NCBI GenBank assembly: GCA_963675575.1
Contig: OY776378.1
Coordinates: forward strand, 3,006,161 to 3,070,160
Reading direction: 5' to 3'
Source: JAGLOK01 sp963675575
GTDB lineage: Bacteria; Bacillota; Clostridia; Christensenellales; UMGS416
DNA length: 64,000 nucleotides
Part shown: positions 43,664-52,310 of the stretch, in pieces
Numbering within the stretch: the stretch's first letter is position 1
Layout: each line of letters starts with the position of its first letter
Position numbers and translations under genes: made by a program
The notes under the pieces: generated by a model
The model's input: only the letters and a program-made list of their open reading frames with translations
Told to the model about the DNA's origin: nothing
Database searches by the model: none

Positions 43664-44503
43664 ATGCGAAAAATCAATGTAAAAACAATAGAAAACGCGG
43701 TTTATGAAATGTTTCTTTCAGCTTGCGTGAAACCGGATAAAAAGCTTAAAGGAGTGCTGGAAAGAGCGCTGCGCGATGAAAGCTCAATAACGGCCAAATC
43801 AATACTTTCTCAGCTCTCAAAAAACATAGACGCCGCGGCAAAAAACAATGTGCCCATGTGCCAGGATACGGGAATGGCGATTATATTTATTGACATTGGA
43901 CAGGAAGTCTTGTTTGAAGGCGAATACATTTATGATGCTATAAACAGCGGAGTAAAACGGGCTTATTCGGACGGCTATTTCAGAAAATCGGTACTAAGCC
44001 CGATTGAAAGAATAAATACCGATGATAATACTCCCGCGGTGATACACGCCTCGATAATTCCCGGAGATAAAGTAATTATAAATGTCGCACCCAAAGGATT
44101 TGGCAGCGAAAATATGTCGCGAATAAAGATGCTGACTCCGGCCGAAGGGCTAGAAGGCATATGTGACTTTGTGATTGACACTGTAAAAAATGCCGGAGGC
44201 AACCCATGCCCGCCGATAAGCTTAGGGATAGGTATCGGAGGAACATTTGAGCTAAGCGCTCTAAATGCGAAGCGAGCGTTGGTGAGACCGTTGGGAGAGA
44301 GTTCGAAAGATGAAAAAATCGCAGAGCTTGAAAGAAGGCTGCTTAAAGAAATAAACGAGCTTGATATTGGCCCGATGGGAATGGGAGGCAGCACAACAGC
44401 GCTTGCCGTAAACATTATTTCTGCGCCCACGCATATAGCGGGGCTTCCGTGCGCCATAAACGTCCAGTGCCATGCCGTTCGCCATGAAACGCGGGTGATT
44501 TGA
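43664..44503 (+). CDS. Class I fumarate hydratase (or tartrate dehydratase) alpha subunit
   Basis: A 279-residue N-terminal subunit of the two-subunit, oxygen-sensitive [4Fe-4S] fumarase family, interconverting fumarate and malate. Cluster cysteines fit VPMCQDTGMAI (about residue 66), GGNPCPPISLGIGIGG and INVQCHAVRHETR. The signature PMGMGGSTTALAV is intact. It overlaps the beta subunit gene by 1 nt. Tartrate dehydratase is the main alternative reading, because the two share this fold. Confidence 0.94.
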   Translation: MRKINVKTIENAVYEMFLSACVKPDKKLKGVLERALRDESSITAKSILSQLSKNIDAAAKNNVPMCQDTGMAIIFIDIGQEVLFEGEYIYDAINSGVKRAYSDGYFRKSVLSPIERINTDDNTPAVIHASIIPGDKVIINVAPKGFGSENMSRIKMLTPAEGLEGICDFVIDTVKNAGGNPCPPISLGIGIGGTFELSALNAKRALVRPLGESSKDEKIAELERRLLKEINELDIGPMGMGGSTTALAVNIISAPTHIAGLPCAINVQCHAVRHETRVI

Positions 44504-45024
44504 TGAAAAATATTTCTGTACCTGTTTTGGAAAAAGATATAATGTCACTTGAAGTGGGCGAAGAAGTTTTGCTTTCGGGCATTATATATACCGCTCGTGA
44601 CGCGGCGCATAAAAAACTGATTGAGTTGATAAAACAAGGAAAAGCTCTTCCGTTTGACATAAACGGCGCGGCAATATACTATAGCGGACCGTGTCCGGCT
44701 CAGCCCGGAAAACCAATCGGGCCGTGTGGACCTACGACCAGCTACAGAATGGATGCGTTTACTCCTGATTTGCTGGAGCGAGGTCTTAAGATAATGATAG
44801 GTAAAGGGCCGAGAAACACGGATGTCATAAACTCCATGCAAAAAAACAAAGCGGTATACTTGGCCGCGACCGGAGGGGCAGCTGCGCTTTTAATGGACTG
44901 TGTGAAAAGCAGCGAGATTGTGTGCTTTCCCGAACTGGGGGCCGAGGCAATAAGAAGGATTGAAGTAAAAGACTTTCCCGCAATTGTCGCAACTAATGCT
45001 GATGGACAATCAATATATAAGTAA
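44503..45024 (+). CDS. Class I fumarate hydratase (or tartrate dehydratase) beta subunit
   Basis: A 173-residue C-terminal subunit with the swivelling catalytic domain. VLLSGIIYTARDAAHKKL opens the conserved block, then IYYSGPCPAQPGKPIGPCGPTTSYRMD and MIGKG. The ATG at 44503 shares its A with the stop of the alpha subunit (TGATG). An in-frame TTG directly before it is less likely. The two subunits form the complete enzyme. Confidence 0.94.
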   Translation: MKNISVPVLEKDIMSLEVGEEVLLSGIIYTARDAAHKKLIELIKQGKALPFDINGAAIYYSGPCPAQPGKPIGPCGPTTSYRMDAFTPDLLERGLKIMIGKGPRNTDVINSMQKNKAVYLAATGGAAALLMDCVKSSEIVCFPELGAEAIRRIEVKDFPAIVATNADGQSIYK

Positions 45025-45098
45025 AAACAAAATAAAGCAAACCGCCGGAAAAGCACGGCAGTTTTGGCGTTTAAAAAGCTTGTTGATTCAGAAATGGA

Positions 45099-45350
45099 TT
45101 AATAAAAATTAAAATTTTGAAAAAAGCTAAACATTGCAAAGCCGAATATCAATCCAAATACAATTGACAAAATAATAATTATCGCGGCTAAAATAAGCGT
45201 CGCTATGCAAAATCTTTTTCTTCCGATATCACCGCCGCCCAGTCCCCACACAAATAACATTATGATGTTTATCAAAGGAATCATTAAAACGATTAGTGTT
45301 CCTATCCATCCCCCGACGGACAGAGATCTTCTTTGCTGATTGCTTTCCAT
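45099..45350 (-). CDS. Small two-helix membrane protein
   Basis: An 83-residue protein: polar N-terminus (MESNQQRRSLSVGG), two hydrophobic helices (about 14-36 and 46-70) with GGGDIGRKRFCIATLIL between, and an aromatic end. Glycine-tryptophan helices with a basic turn are common in small Clostridial membrane proteins of unknown role. A strong GGAGGCAAAG precedes the ATG. It stands alone between two rightward genes. Confidence 0.7.
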   Translation of the reverse strand: MESNQQRRSLSVGGWIGTLIVLMIPLINIIMLFVWGLGGGDIGRKRFCIATLILAAIIIILSIVFGLIFGFAMFSFFQNFNFY

Positions 45351-45508
45351 CTTTGCCTCCTTAAGAGCATATTTAAGTAGTTTGGTTGAGTAGACTAAGC
45401 AGTTGATTTTTTTAGATATAAGTACTTTAATATTTTAGCACTTATAACAATCCCAATCAATAATGTTCCTTGCAATGTTAAAATTATTAGAAATGTTTGT
45501 TTGTATGA

Positions 45509-45537
45509 TTGATATAAAAAGACATATAGTTTATAAT
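45509..45537 (+). promoter_or_regulatory. Promoter positioned for a leaderless mRNA (45544 gene)
   Basis: TTGATA (45509-45514), a 17-nt spacer, TATAAT (45532-45537), then 6 nt (CTACGC) before the ATG at 45544. No Shine-Dalgarno. Confidence 0.65.
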
Positions 45538-45543
45538 CTACGC

Positions 45544-46989
45544 ATGTCTAATATGTTTAAAAAAGCAAAACTTCCGATTGTTTTTCTTCTTGCGGCTCTC
45601 TTATTAAGCGCATGCTTTAAAATGCCGGAAGAAGAGGCAAAACTTCCTCTGCCAACGGAGCCTGTGATTGTTTCCGAACCGCAAATCCAGATTACGATGA
45701 TGCTCAAAACAGAAGACTTCGTAATGGAAGACTGGCCGGTTCTGGACGAAATTTTTAAAAGAAGCGGCATAAGCTGCGCAATAAAAACAATACGTCCCGC
45801 AAGGTTTGCCGAAACTCTCAACTTGAATTTATCTTCAGGCGTGATATATGACATTATGGAGCTTCCTCCTGAATATTCAGAGGCCGCGGATGAGTACATA
45901 ATTGATGTTGCTCCTCTAATTAATGAACATGCTCCCAATTATATAAATTGGCTTAATTCTTTTTCGCCTGAAATGCTGACATCGCTTGCCACGGCGAAAG
46001 GTGAAATAAAAGTATTTCCTTTTCGGCAGGAAACAGGAATTATAAAAGTAGTGCCTTTTATCAGCAGCCAAGTGGAAGGCAGAGAGTTTGACGCGAGCAG
46101 TTTTTATAATGCGATAAATCTTACCGGAGGGAAATTTGCCGTTCCGGGCTCCACTGTAACACTGTGCGAACTTATGGCCCCTCTTTTTAATACTTCCACT
46201 GACGCTTATATGAAAAATGGCACTTTGGTTTATGGACCCACCACCGAAGAATTTAAAGCAATGTTGCTTTACTTAAATTCTTTGTATATGAATGATATGA
46301 TAAGCGAATCGTTTTTTGTGTATACTCCCACAAACTTTCTTTATGACATTGAAAGTCGGGATGTAACAGTGGGCATTTTTCCCGAAGAATATTATGAGCA
46401 GGCTTATAAGGCCGGCATGGAGCCTTTTATATTTGAACCTGTGGAAGGCGCGCATCTATTGGGATATAAGAAAGAGCCTTCAAGCTTTGCCGCCATTACA
46501 AACGCAAACGGAAAAGAAACGGCGGCAATTAAGTTCATTGATTTTTGTTTTTCGGATGAAGGAAGAAACTTGCTTAACAACGGGGTACAGGGCTTGCACG
46601 TCACGGAATTTGACAACGGCACAATGACTGCTCTTGAGCCTTATACCAGATATGATTCATATCAATGGAAAGAGCAGGGACTTACCCCCGAAGGGATGCC
46701 GGGCGTGTATTATAATTCTTGGACGAAGTTTTCAAAACCATTGTACGATTTGCTTGTCCCGATGAGAAAATACGCACCAGATGAAGGCACCATGGCAGTC
46801 GCGCTTCCGGTCACGGGAAGCAATGCTATAGCTTCCCAAGTTGTTTTGGGTGAATTAAAACCACTGTTTCATGAATGGTGGAGCGAGTTTATTGTAGGCA
46901 GCAAATCATTGTCTTCAGACTGGTCCGAATATGTAAGAGATATTAACGGAGCAGGGGTAAACATCTATATAAACTTGCATTATAAATAA
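45544..46989 (+). CDS. Extracellular solute-binding lipoprotein (LplA-like)
   Basis: A 481-residue lipoprotein: signal peptide from MSNMFKKAK to LLLSAC (Cys22), then binding-protein blocks such as SSGVIYDIMELP, TVGIFPEEYYEQA and AAIKFIDFCFSDEGRNLLNNGVQGLHV. The end, WWSEFIVGSKSLSSDWSEYV, matches the 41504 protein closely. The start is fixed by the leaderless promoter. The frame is open 27 codons upstream, but that segment would bury the signal peptide and crosses the promoter. No transporter partners are adjacent. Confidence 0.9.
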   Translation: MSNMFKKAKLPIVFLLAALLLSACFKMPEEEAKLPLPTEPVIVSEPQIQITMMLKTEDFVMEDWPVLDEIFKRSGISCAIKTIRPARFAETLNLNLSSGVIYDIMELPPEYSEAADEYIIDVAPLINEHAPNYINWLNSFSPEMLTSLATAKGEIKVFPFRQETGIIKVVPFISSQVEGREFDASSFYNAINLTGGKFAVPGSTVTLCELMAPLFNTSTDAYMKNGTLVYGPTTEEFKAMLLYLNSLYMNDMISESFFVYTPTNFLYDIESRDVTVGIFPEEYYEQAYKAGMEPFIFEPVEGAHLLGYKKEPSSFAAITNANGKETAAIKFIDFCFSDEGRNLLNNGVQGLHVTEFDNGTMTALEPYTRYDSYQWKEQGLTPEGMPGVYYNSWTKFSKPLYDLLVPMRKYAPDEGTMAVALPVTGSNAIASQVVLGELKPLFHEWWSEFIVGSKSLSSDWSEYVRDINGAGVNIYINLHYK

Positions 46990-47020
46990 ATTTAGCAATA
47001 TAAAATTTATGGAAATAAAA

Positions 47021-47046
47021 AAAAAGAGCATAAGAGCTCTTTTTTT
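47021..47046. terminator. Bidirectional terminator between the 45544 and 47061 genes
   Basis: 9-bp perfect stem AAAAAGAGC / GCTCTTTTT with a 6-nt loop, A run before and T run after, between convergent genes. Confidence 0.85.
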
Positions 47047-47060
47047 CTGCTTTAATTTTT

Positions 47061-48269
47061 TTATTCATTAACAAACTCGAGCCTTGATTCATGAATTTTA
47101 ATTTTCATATCAGCTTTCCACTCTTCCATTTGAGCGGAATATAGAGCGTTTTGTTTATTGGAAATCAATTCATTATTGATTTCTTCTTTTAAGTCATCAA
47201 AAGGAACAGGACCTTCCGGTACTTCTTGGGCATACAATATTATGTGATAACCAAATTCAGTAGCTATAGGCGGGGTGAAGTCTCCGACATTTTCCAAGGA
47301 GAACAAACCTTCTACAAACTCTGGCGCAAAGGTCTGGCTGCCTTTTACCACGGTGTAATAATAACCTTGATCCATTCCAGGATCATCTCCGTATTCTGCG
47401 ATCAGCTGGTCAAAATTTGTTCCTTCCAAAGCCAGTTGATAAACAGTTTCGGCCTCATCTTGCAAAATAGCAAACTGCTGGTTATAAAGAAAATCTGCCG
47501 TAGCGTCATCTCCTTTTTCTCGTAAAGCGTCCACTTGAGATTGTATTTCTTCCGGGAAACCAATAAGCACATGAAGGGCTTGGCGTGAATCAGGAAGATT
47601 ATAGTATATTGTTGACCCATTGATTGCTTGTGATTCATAGCTTGAAGGGTCTTGTAAAAAAGAAGCTTTTTGCTCTTCTACCTTTTCGTTGAATGCGCTT
47701 AACAGCTCATCCTCTGTGGGATCCTCCATCTCAGTTATGATATTTATTATTTTATTAATAGCTTTTTGATCTTTGAGGGTTTGCTTATATGCGGCTTCGT
47801 CAAAATTAATTTCTTCAAGCTTCGTTTGGAAAGCTTCTTCTATAAGCTTATCAAGTTCCTCCTGGCTTAAATTTGCGTATTCTTCATTATTTTCAATTTG
47901 TCCCCTAGAAGTTCCTCTTAAGCCGTCAATATATGTATTGAACTTGCTATCAAGTTCTTCTAATTCTTCCGGGGTAAAATTATAGCACCCGTATTCTTCG
48001 GCTTTTATTTCTAAGATTTTATTGTTGACTACATCATCCAGCGCATATTGCTTAATATTATCAGGATCAAAAGAATATCCGTAAGTATATACAAACCTCT
48101 GTAGAGCGTTGTAATAGGCATTTGCATAGTCTTCTTTTGTGATTTTTTGTCCGTCCACGACTATTACAGTTTTCTGCATATCCCGCTCTTCATTTAGAAC
48201 GATTAAATTGCATCCTGTAAAAATCATTATAAGTGCCAATAAAAAGGCGGCGATTGATAGTTTTCTCAT
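47061..48269 (-). CDS. PrsA/SurA-like peptidyl-prolyl isomerase lipoprotein, second copy
   Basis: A 402-residue lipoprotein: signal peptide to IFTGC (Cys20), SurA N-like region (VIVVDGQKITKEDYANAYY), then a rotamase-type region from SRQALHVLIGFPEE (about residue 228) to ATEFGYHIILYAQEV (about 350). It shares layout and many positions (such as DDPGM and the FGYHI block) with the 32690 protein, indicating duplication. AGGAAGG precedes the ATG. It probably folds exported proteins. Confidence 0.88.
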   Translation of the reverse strand: MRKLSIAAFLLALIMIFTGCNLIVLNEERDMQKTVIVVDGQKITKEDYANAYYNALQRFVYTYGYSFDPDNIKQYALDDVVNNKILEIKAEEYGCYNFTPEELEELDSKFNTYIDGLRGTSRGQIENNEEYANLSQEELDKLIEEAFQTKLEEINFDEAAYKQTLKDQKAINKIINIITEMEDPTEDELLSAFNEKVEEQKASFLQDPSSYESQAINGSTIYYNLPDSRQALHVLIGFPEEIQSQVDALREKGDDATADFLYNQQFAILQDEAETVYQLALEGTNFDQLIAEYGDDPGMDQGYYYTVVKGSQTFAPEFVEGLFSLENVGDFTPPIATEFGYHIILYAQEVPEGPVPFDDLKEEINNELISNKQNALYSAQMEEWKADMKIKIHESRLEFVNE

Positions 48270-48456
48270 TATATAACCTTCCTGTTTGTTTGCTTAATAA
48301 GTACAACGTATTATACAATAATAAACCCGCTTTGCCAAATACAATAAATAAATGTTTATATAAAAAAACAGAGCTATTGAATAAACTTATTGTATTGGAA
48401 TATTATGTTTGCTAATATTTATAAGAAAGTAAATAAAAATTTGAAAGGGCGATAAT

Positions 48457-49215
48457 ATGAAAAATAATGCAATTATTGTATTAACGGCAATAACATTGGC
48501 ACTGGTCTGCGTATTGCTTGCATTTAACTTTACAAAAGGCATAACTGAATCTGACGCCACTCAAGAGGTGGTTTCCGTATTCGGACAGGGGAAAGTTTCT
48601 TTAAAGCCGGATGTGGCCTATCTGACTTTTGGCTATGAGAACATCGACCTGAGCCCGAAAATAGCGCAGAATATAAACGCTGAAAATATGAATAAAATTA
48701 TTAAAGCGTTAAAAAGCCAAGGCATAATGGACGAAGAGATTCAGACATCTCAATACAATGTTGATCAGGAATATGACTATAATGGCGGGGACAAGAAACT
48801 ACTCGGCTATAGGGTTACAAATATAATTAACGTAAAAATTTCGGATGTGGATGGTGTGAGCAATATAATAAACACTGCAATTGATGCCGGTGGGAATGTT
48901 TTTTATGGGATAAATTTTGACGTTTTGGATCGGCAGCAAGCATATCTTGATGCGGCGAATGTCGCTCTTGAGCGGGCCAAAGAAAAAGCACAAATATTTG
49001 CCCAAAAAGAGGGAATGAAAATTATGGGAGTACTTGAAATCAATGAAGGTTCAGCGACAGCGCAGACATACCAAAGAACTGCACAAAGCAACTACGTTGC
49101 GTTAAGCTACGCTAGAGATGTCGGTCAGGCTGTAATGGCCGCGGACAGCACAGCTATATCCTCGGGACAGGTGGAAATCACCGCAACTGTTACTGTAGTA
49201 TACGCAATGAGATAA
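48457..49215 (+). CDS. SIMPL domain-containing exported protein (DUF541)
   Basis: A 252-residue protein with an N-terminal signal or anchor helix (about 5-25) and a SIMPL/DUF541 domain: VVSVFGQGKVSLKPDVAYLTFGYEN, ALKSQGIMDEEIQTSQYNV, ALERAKEKAQIFAQKEGM and the closing EITATVTVVYAM. The family occurs at the cell surface of many bacteria with unclear function, often linked to oxidative stress. Shine-Dalgarno is AAAGGG. Confidence 0.9.
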   Translation: MKNNAIIVLTAITLALVCVLLAFNFTKGITESDATQEVVSVFGQGKVSLKPDVAYLTFGYENIDLSPKIAQNINAENMNKIIKALKSQGIMDEEIQTSQYNVDQEYDYNGGDKKLLGYRVTNIINVKISDVDGVSNIINTAIDAGGNVFYGINFDVLDRQQAYLDAANVALERAKEKAQIFAQKEGMKIMGVLEINEGSATAQTYQRTAQSNYVALSYARDVGQAVMAADSTAISSGQVEITATVTVVYAMR

Positions 49216-49285
49216 AAAAATAGCCAGAGCTAACAAAATAACGACTATATTGTCTAAACAACTTGTATATTAGAAAGTGTAATCC

Positions 49286-49314
49286 TTGTAAAAAAGGTTG
49301 ATATCAGTTATAAT
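49286..49314 (+). promoter_or_regulatory. Promoter of gapA
   Basis: TTGTAA (49286-49291), a 17-nt spacer, TATAAT (49309-49314), giving a leader of about 40 nt with GGAGG before the ATG. Confidence 0.6.
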
Positions 49315-49361
49315 ATCGAAGATAAATATGGAGCAAATTAATTTAATTTATGGAGGAATAT

Positions 49362-50378
49362 ATGGCAGTAAAAGTAGGAATTAATGGTTTTGGGCGCATT
49401 GGCCGCCTTGTTTTCAGAGTAGCGATTGGTAACCCAAACATCGTAGTAACGGGAGTTAATGATCCTTTCATGTCTCCTGAGTACATGGCTTACATGCTTC
49501 GCTATGACACGGTTCACGGAAAATTCGACGGCACAATCGAAGTTAAAGAAGACGCGATAGTTGTTAACGGCGAAGAAGTTAAATTCTTTGACAAAATGAA
49601 CCCCGCGGAAATTCCATGGAGCTCTTGTGGCGCGGAATATGTTGTTGAATCAACAGGTATATTTGTTACCGCCGAAAAAGCATCCGCGCATCTTAAAGGT
49701 GGAGCAAAGAAAGTTATCATTTCAGCACCTGCAAAAGACAAAGAAACACCTATGTTTGTTATGGGCGTAAACAATGACACATATACAAAAGATATGACCA
49801 TAGTTTCAAACGCATCATGCACAACAAACTGCTTGGCTCCTATCGCCAAAGTGCTTAACGATAAGTTCGGCATCAAAGAAGGCCTAATGACTACAGTTCA
49901 CTCAACAACAGGAACACAGAAAACTGTTGACGGACCTTCAAAGAAAGCATGGCGTGACGGCCGCGCTGCAGCAGGCAATATCATCCCTGCATCAACAGGC
50001 GCAGCAATAGCGGTTGGCGTTGTTATCCCTGAGCTTAACGGCAAACTTACAGGAAAAGCAATGCGTGTTCCCACACTTGACGTATCAGTTGTGGATCTTA
50101 CATGCAATCTTAAAACACCCACAACTTATGATGAAATCAAAAAAGCAATGAAGGAAGCTTCAGAAGGGTCTATGAAAGGCGTTTTGGGATATACAGAAGA
50201 AATGGTTGTTTCTTCCGACTTCATCCATGACGCACGCACATCAATCTTTGACGCTGACGCAGGCATAATGCTCACAGACACATTCGTTAAAGTCATCTCT
50301 TGGTATGACAACGAATGGGGTTATTCAAACAAAGTTATCGACCTTATCTCCTATATGGCAGAAGTCGACAACGCATAA
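49362..50378 (+). CDS. gapA: Glyceraldehyde-3-phosphate dehydrogenase
   Basis: A 338-residue type I GAPDH of glycolysis: NAD-binding VGINGFGRIGRLVFR at the start, catalytic SNASCTTNCLAP, HSTTGTQKTVDGPSKKAWRDGRAA, and the C-terminal SWYDNEWGYSNKVIDL. Start at 49362 follows GGAGG by 6 nt; an in-frame ATG 4 codons earlier overlaps that Shine-Dalgarno and is rejected. It is a single gene with its own promoter and terminator, and codons look adapted for high expression. Confidence 0.98.
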   Translation: MAVKVGINGFGRIGRLVFRVAIGNPNIVVTGVNDPFMSPEYMAYMLRYDTVHGKFDGTIEVKEDAIVVNGEEVKFFDKMNPAEIPWSSCGAEYVVESTGIFVTAEKASAHLKGGAKKVIISAPAKDKETPMFVMGVNNDTYTKDMTIVSNASCTTNCLAPIAKVLNDKFGIKEGLMTTVHSTTGTQKTVDGPSKKAWRDGRAAAGNIIPASTGAAIAVGVVIPELNGKLTGKAMRVPTLDVSVVDLTCNLKTPTTYDEIKKAMKEASEGSMKGVLGYTEEMVVSSDFIHDARTSIFDADAGIMLTDTFVKVISWYDNEWGYSNKVIDLISYMAEVDNA

Positions 50379-50400
50379 TATATCAAAATATAAGATTTTT

Positions 50401-50431
50401 AAAACGGCGCTCTTAGGAGGGCCGTTTTTTT
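50401..50431 (+). terminator. Terminator of gapA
   Basis: Stem AAAACGGC / GCCGTTTT with inner CTC/GAG pairing and seven T residues. Confidence 0.85.
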
Positions 50432-50465
50432 ATATCTTAAAACATTTTTTTAAAGCAATATAAAT

Positions 50466-50494
50466 TTTGCAGAATTGCCTTTTTGTAGTAAAAT
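50466..50494 (+). promoter_or_regulatory. Possible promoter of the 50522 gene
   Basis: TTTGCA (50466-50471), 17-nt spacer, TAAAAT (50489-50494), about 28 nt before the ATG. Confidence 0.4.
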
Positions 50495-50521
50495 ATAACA
50501 AATAACACTTAAGGAGCTCCT

Positions 50522-50890
50522 ATGTATAATAAAGAAGAATTTAAAAATACTATAGCTGTTTTTGAAGAAAAAAAAGCAAAAAAGCTTAATCTTCCGGTGC
50601 TTTTGCGTTTAGTGGGCAAGCTGGATGAAGAAGGCTTGAAAGATGAAGAAATCCTGAGTGCATTCTCTGAGATGCAAGTGTGCTTAAAGGATATCCACAA
50701 AGGGGACAATTTTCAAACAAAAATATTCAAAAACACACAAAGACAATTGATGAGCCAAGTCTCCAAGAAATACAATCTTGTGGCTAAAGTCACATATATG
50801 GGAATGTGCATTGGTATAGGCCTTGCAATTGGCGCAGCTATCGGCGCTGCAATGGAAAAGAAAGCTGACGAAGAAGGCAGGCTGTATTAA
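50522..50890 (+). CDS. Small protein with glycine-zipper membrane segment, unknown
   Basis: A 122-residue protein: a charged helical N-terminal 85 residues (MYNKEEFKNTIAVFEEKKAKK...) and one C-terminal glycine/alanine-rich helix, MGMCIGIGLAIGAAIGAAMEKK. The GxxxG pattern suggests helix packing in a membrane or an oligomer. AAGGAG lies 5 nt before the ATG. No family was recognised. It lies between gapA and the 50974 gene and has its own signals. Confidence 0.65.
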   Translation: MYNKEEFKNTIAVFEEKKAKKLNLPVLLRLVGKLDEEGLKDEEILSAFSEMQVCLKDIHKGDNFQTKIFKNTQRQLMSQVSKKYNLVAKVTYMGMCIGIGLAIGAAIGAAMEKKADEEGRLY

Positions 50891-50907
50891 AAATATTTTT
50901 AATAACA

Positions 50908-50949
50908 AAAAAACTGCAAGTATGCAATTCACACATCAAGCAGTTTTTT
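50908..50949. terminator. Probable terminator between the 50522 and 50974 genes
   Basis: 10-bp perfect stem AAAAAACTGC / GCAGTTTTTT but with a 22-nt loop. It is placed between convergent genes and flanked by A and T runs. Confidence 0.5.
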
Positions 50950-50973
50950 AGTTTATTAATTCAAAATTAGAAA

Positions 50974-52158
50974 TTAACCCATCTTTACTTCATCAAAAAC
51001 TTTTTTAATAGCGTTAAACGCGTAATCCATCTGCTCTTTAGTATGCGTTGCTGTGTAGCTGGTGCGAAGCAAACATTCGCCCTCGGGAACGGCCGGGCAG
51101 ATTACTGGGTTTACATACACTCCTTCTTCAAGAAGTCTTTTTGTGATTATAAAAGTTCTTTTCATATCGTAGGTATATATAGGGATAATGGCTGTCGTGC
51201 CATCAATTATAGGAATACCGGCATCTTTCAGTTTGTCGCGCATGTATTGACTTATAGAAATAAGTGCTTCAACTCTTTCGGGCTCGCGTTTTATTATCCT
51301 TAAAGCTTCAAGCGCCGCTGCCGCGTTTGAGGGAGGCACAGAAGCGCTGAAGATAAACGGGCGTGACTTGTGCTTAACGTAATGTATGATTTCTTCGCTC
51401 GCCGCGATACAGCCGCCGAGAGAGGCCAAAGACTTCGAGAATGTGGTCATTATTATATCAACATCATCTTCCAAATCAAAATGCGAAGCAGTTCCCCTGC
51501 CGCCTTTGCCTATCATGCCCATTCCGTGTGCGTCATCCACCATAATGCGGGCATCGTATTTTTTTGCGATACGAACTATTTCGGGAAGATTGGCGATGTC
51601 ACCTGTCATGGAAAACACACCGTCAACTATTATAATCTTTCCGCTGTCCTCGGGCAGACGTGAGAGAACGCGTTCCAAATCTTCCATATCATTGTGTTCA
51701 AATTTTATGTTTTTTTTAGCGAAGCTAAGCCGACATGCGTCGCGGATGCTCGCGTGGTTTTCAGAGTCGTTTATAATATAGTCGTGAAAACCGACGATAC
51801 AGGAGATAATGCCCAGATTGGTCTGGTATCCTGTTGAAAAAGTAAGGGCGGATTCCTTGTTGAAAAAATCAGCCAACTCTTCTTCAATCTGTTCGTGAAG
51901 AACCAAAGTGCCATTTAAAAAGCGCGAGCCTGAGCAGCCTGTTCCATATTTGTCCAGTGCGTCTTTTGCGGCCTGAATGGTTCTTTTGTCGGAAGTTAAT
52001 CCCATATAATTATTGGAACCAATCATGATTATGCGCTTTCCGTCCATGATTACTTCTGTGTCTTGCCCTGATTCCAGCGCATGAAAATAGGGATATAAAC
52101 CGGTGGCCATAACTTCACGGGCCTCGGTAAAATCCCCGCATTTTTTAAGCAAATCCAT
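50974..52158 (-). CDS. Alpha-oxoamine synthase, serine palmitoyltransferase-like
   Basis: A 394-residue PLP enzyme of the BioF/KBL/SPT family that condenses an amino acid with an acyl-CoA. Conserved blocks are NNYMGLTSD, GTGCSGSRFLNGTL, NDSENHASI, VDGVFSMTGDIANLP, VDDAHGMGM and TTFSKSLASLGG with the Schiff-base Lys near residue 242. The TFSKS-x-ASxGG context and C-terminal YVNPVICPAV are those I associate with bacterial serine palmitoyltransferase; KBL and BioF usually have TxGKA. Glycine acetyltransferase remains possible. The ATG at 52158 has AGAGGT upstream. It is divergent from an SDR gene. Confidence 0.85.
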   Translation of the reverse strand: MDLLKKCGDFTEAREVMATGLYPYFHALESGQDTEVIMDGKRIIMIGSNNYMGLTSDKRTIQAAKDALDKYGTGCSGSRFLNGTLVLHEQIEEELADFFNKESALTFSTGYQTNLGIISCIVGFHDYIINDSENHASIRDACRLSFAKKNIKFEHNDMEDLERVLSRLPEDSGKIIIVDGVFSMTGDIANLPEIVRIAKKYDARIMVDDAHGMGMIGKGGRGTASHFDLEDDVDIIMTTFSKSLASLGGCIAASEEIIHYVKHKSRPFIFSASVPPSNAAAALEALRIIKREPERVEALISISQYMRDKLKDAGIPIIDGTTAIIPIYTYDMKRTFIITKRLLEEGVYVNPVICPAVPEGECLLRTSYTATHTKEQMDYAFNAIKKVFDEVKMG

Positions 52159-52310
52159 AAATAATACCTCTATAAGAATAATAATTTCACGCATATAATA
52201 TCATAAACATGAAAGAATATACAGCAAGAAAATGTTAGTAATGCGTTAGAATTAATAATTTGTTATAATAAATTATTAAAAAAAACTTAAATTTTGGAGT
52301 GGAGAAAACT

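Noticed and set aside
43975..44457. 160-codon minus-strand ORF inside the fumarase alpha gene
   Set aside because: It mirrors the conserved fumarase codons, is Ser/Pro/Ile-rich, and has no Shine-Dalgarno.
45039..45065. Terminator after the fumarase beta gene
   Set aside because: The AAACCGCCG / CGGCAGTTT pairing includes a mismatch and an awkward loop and lacks a proper T run, so it was not listed.
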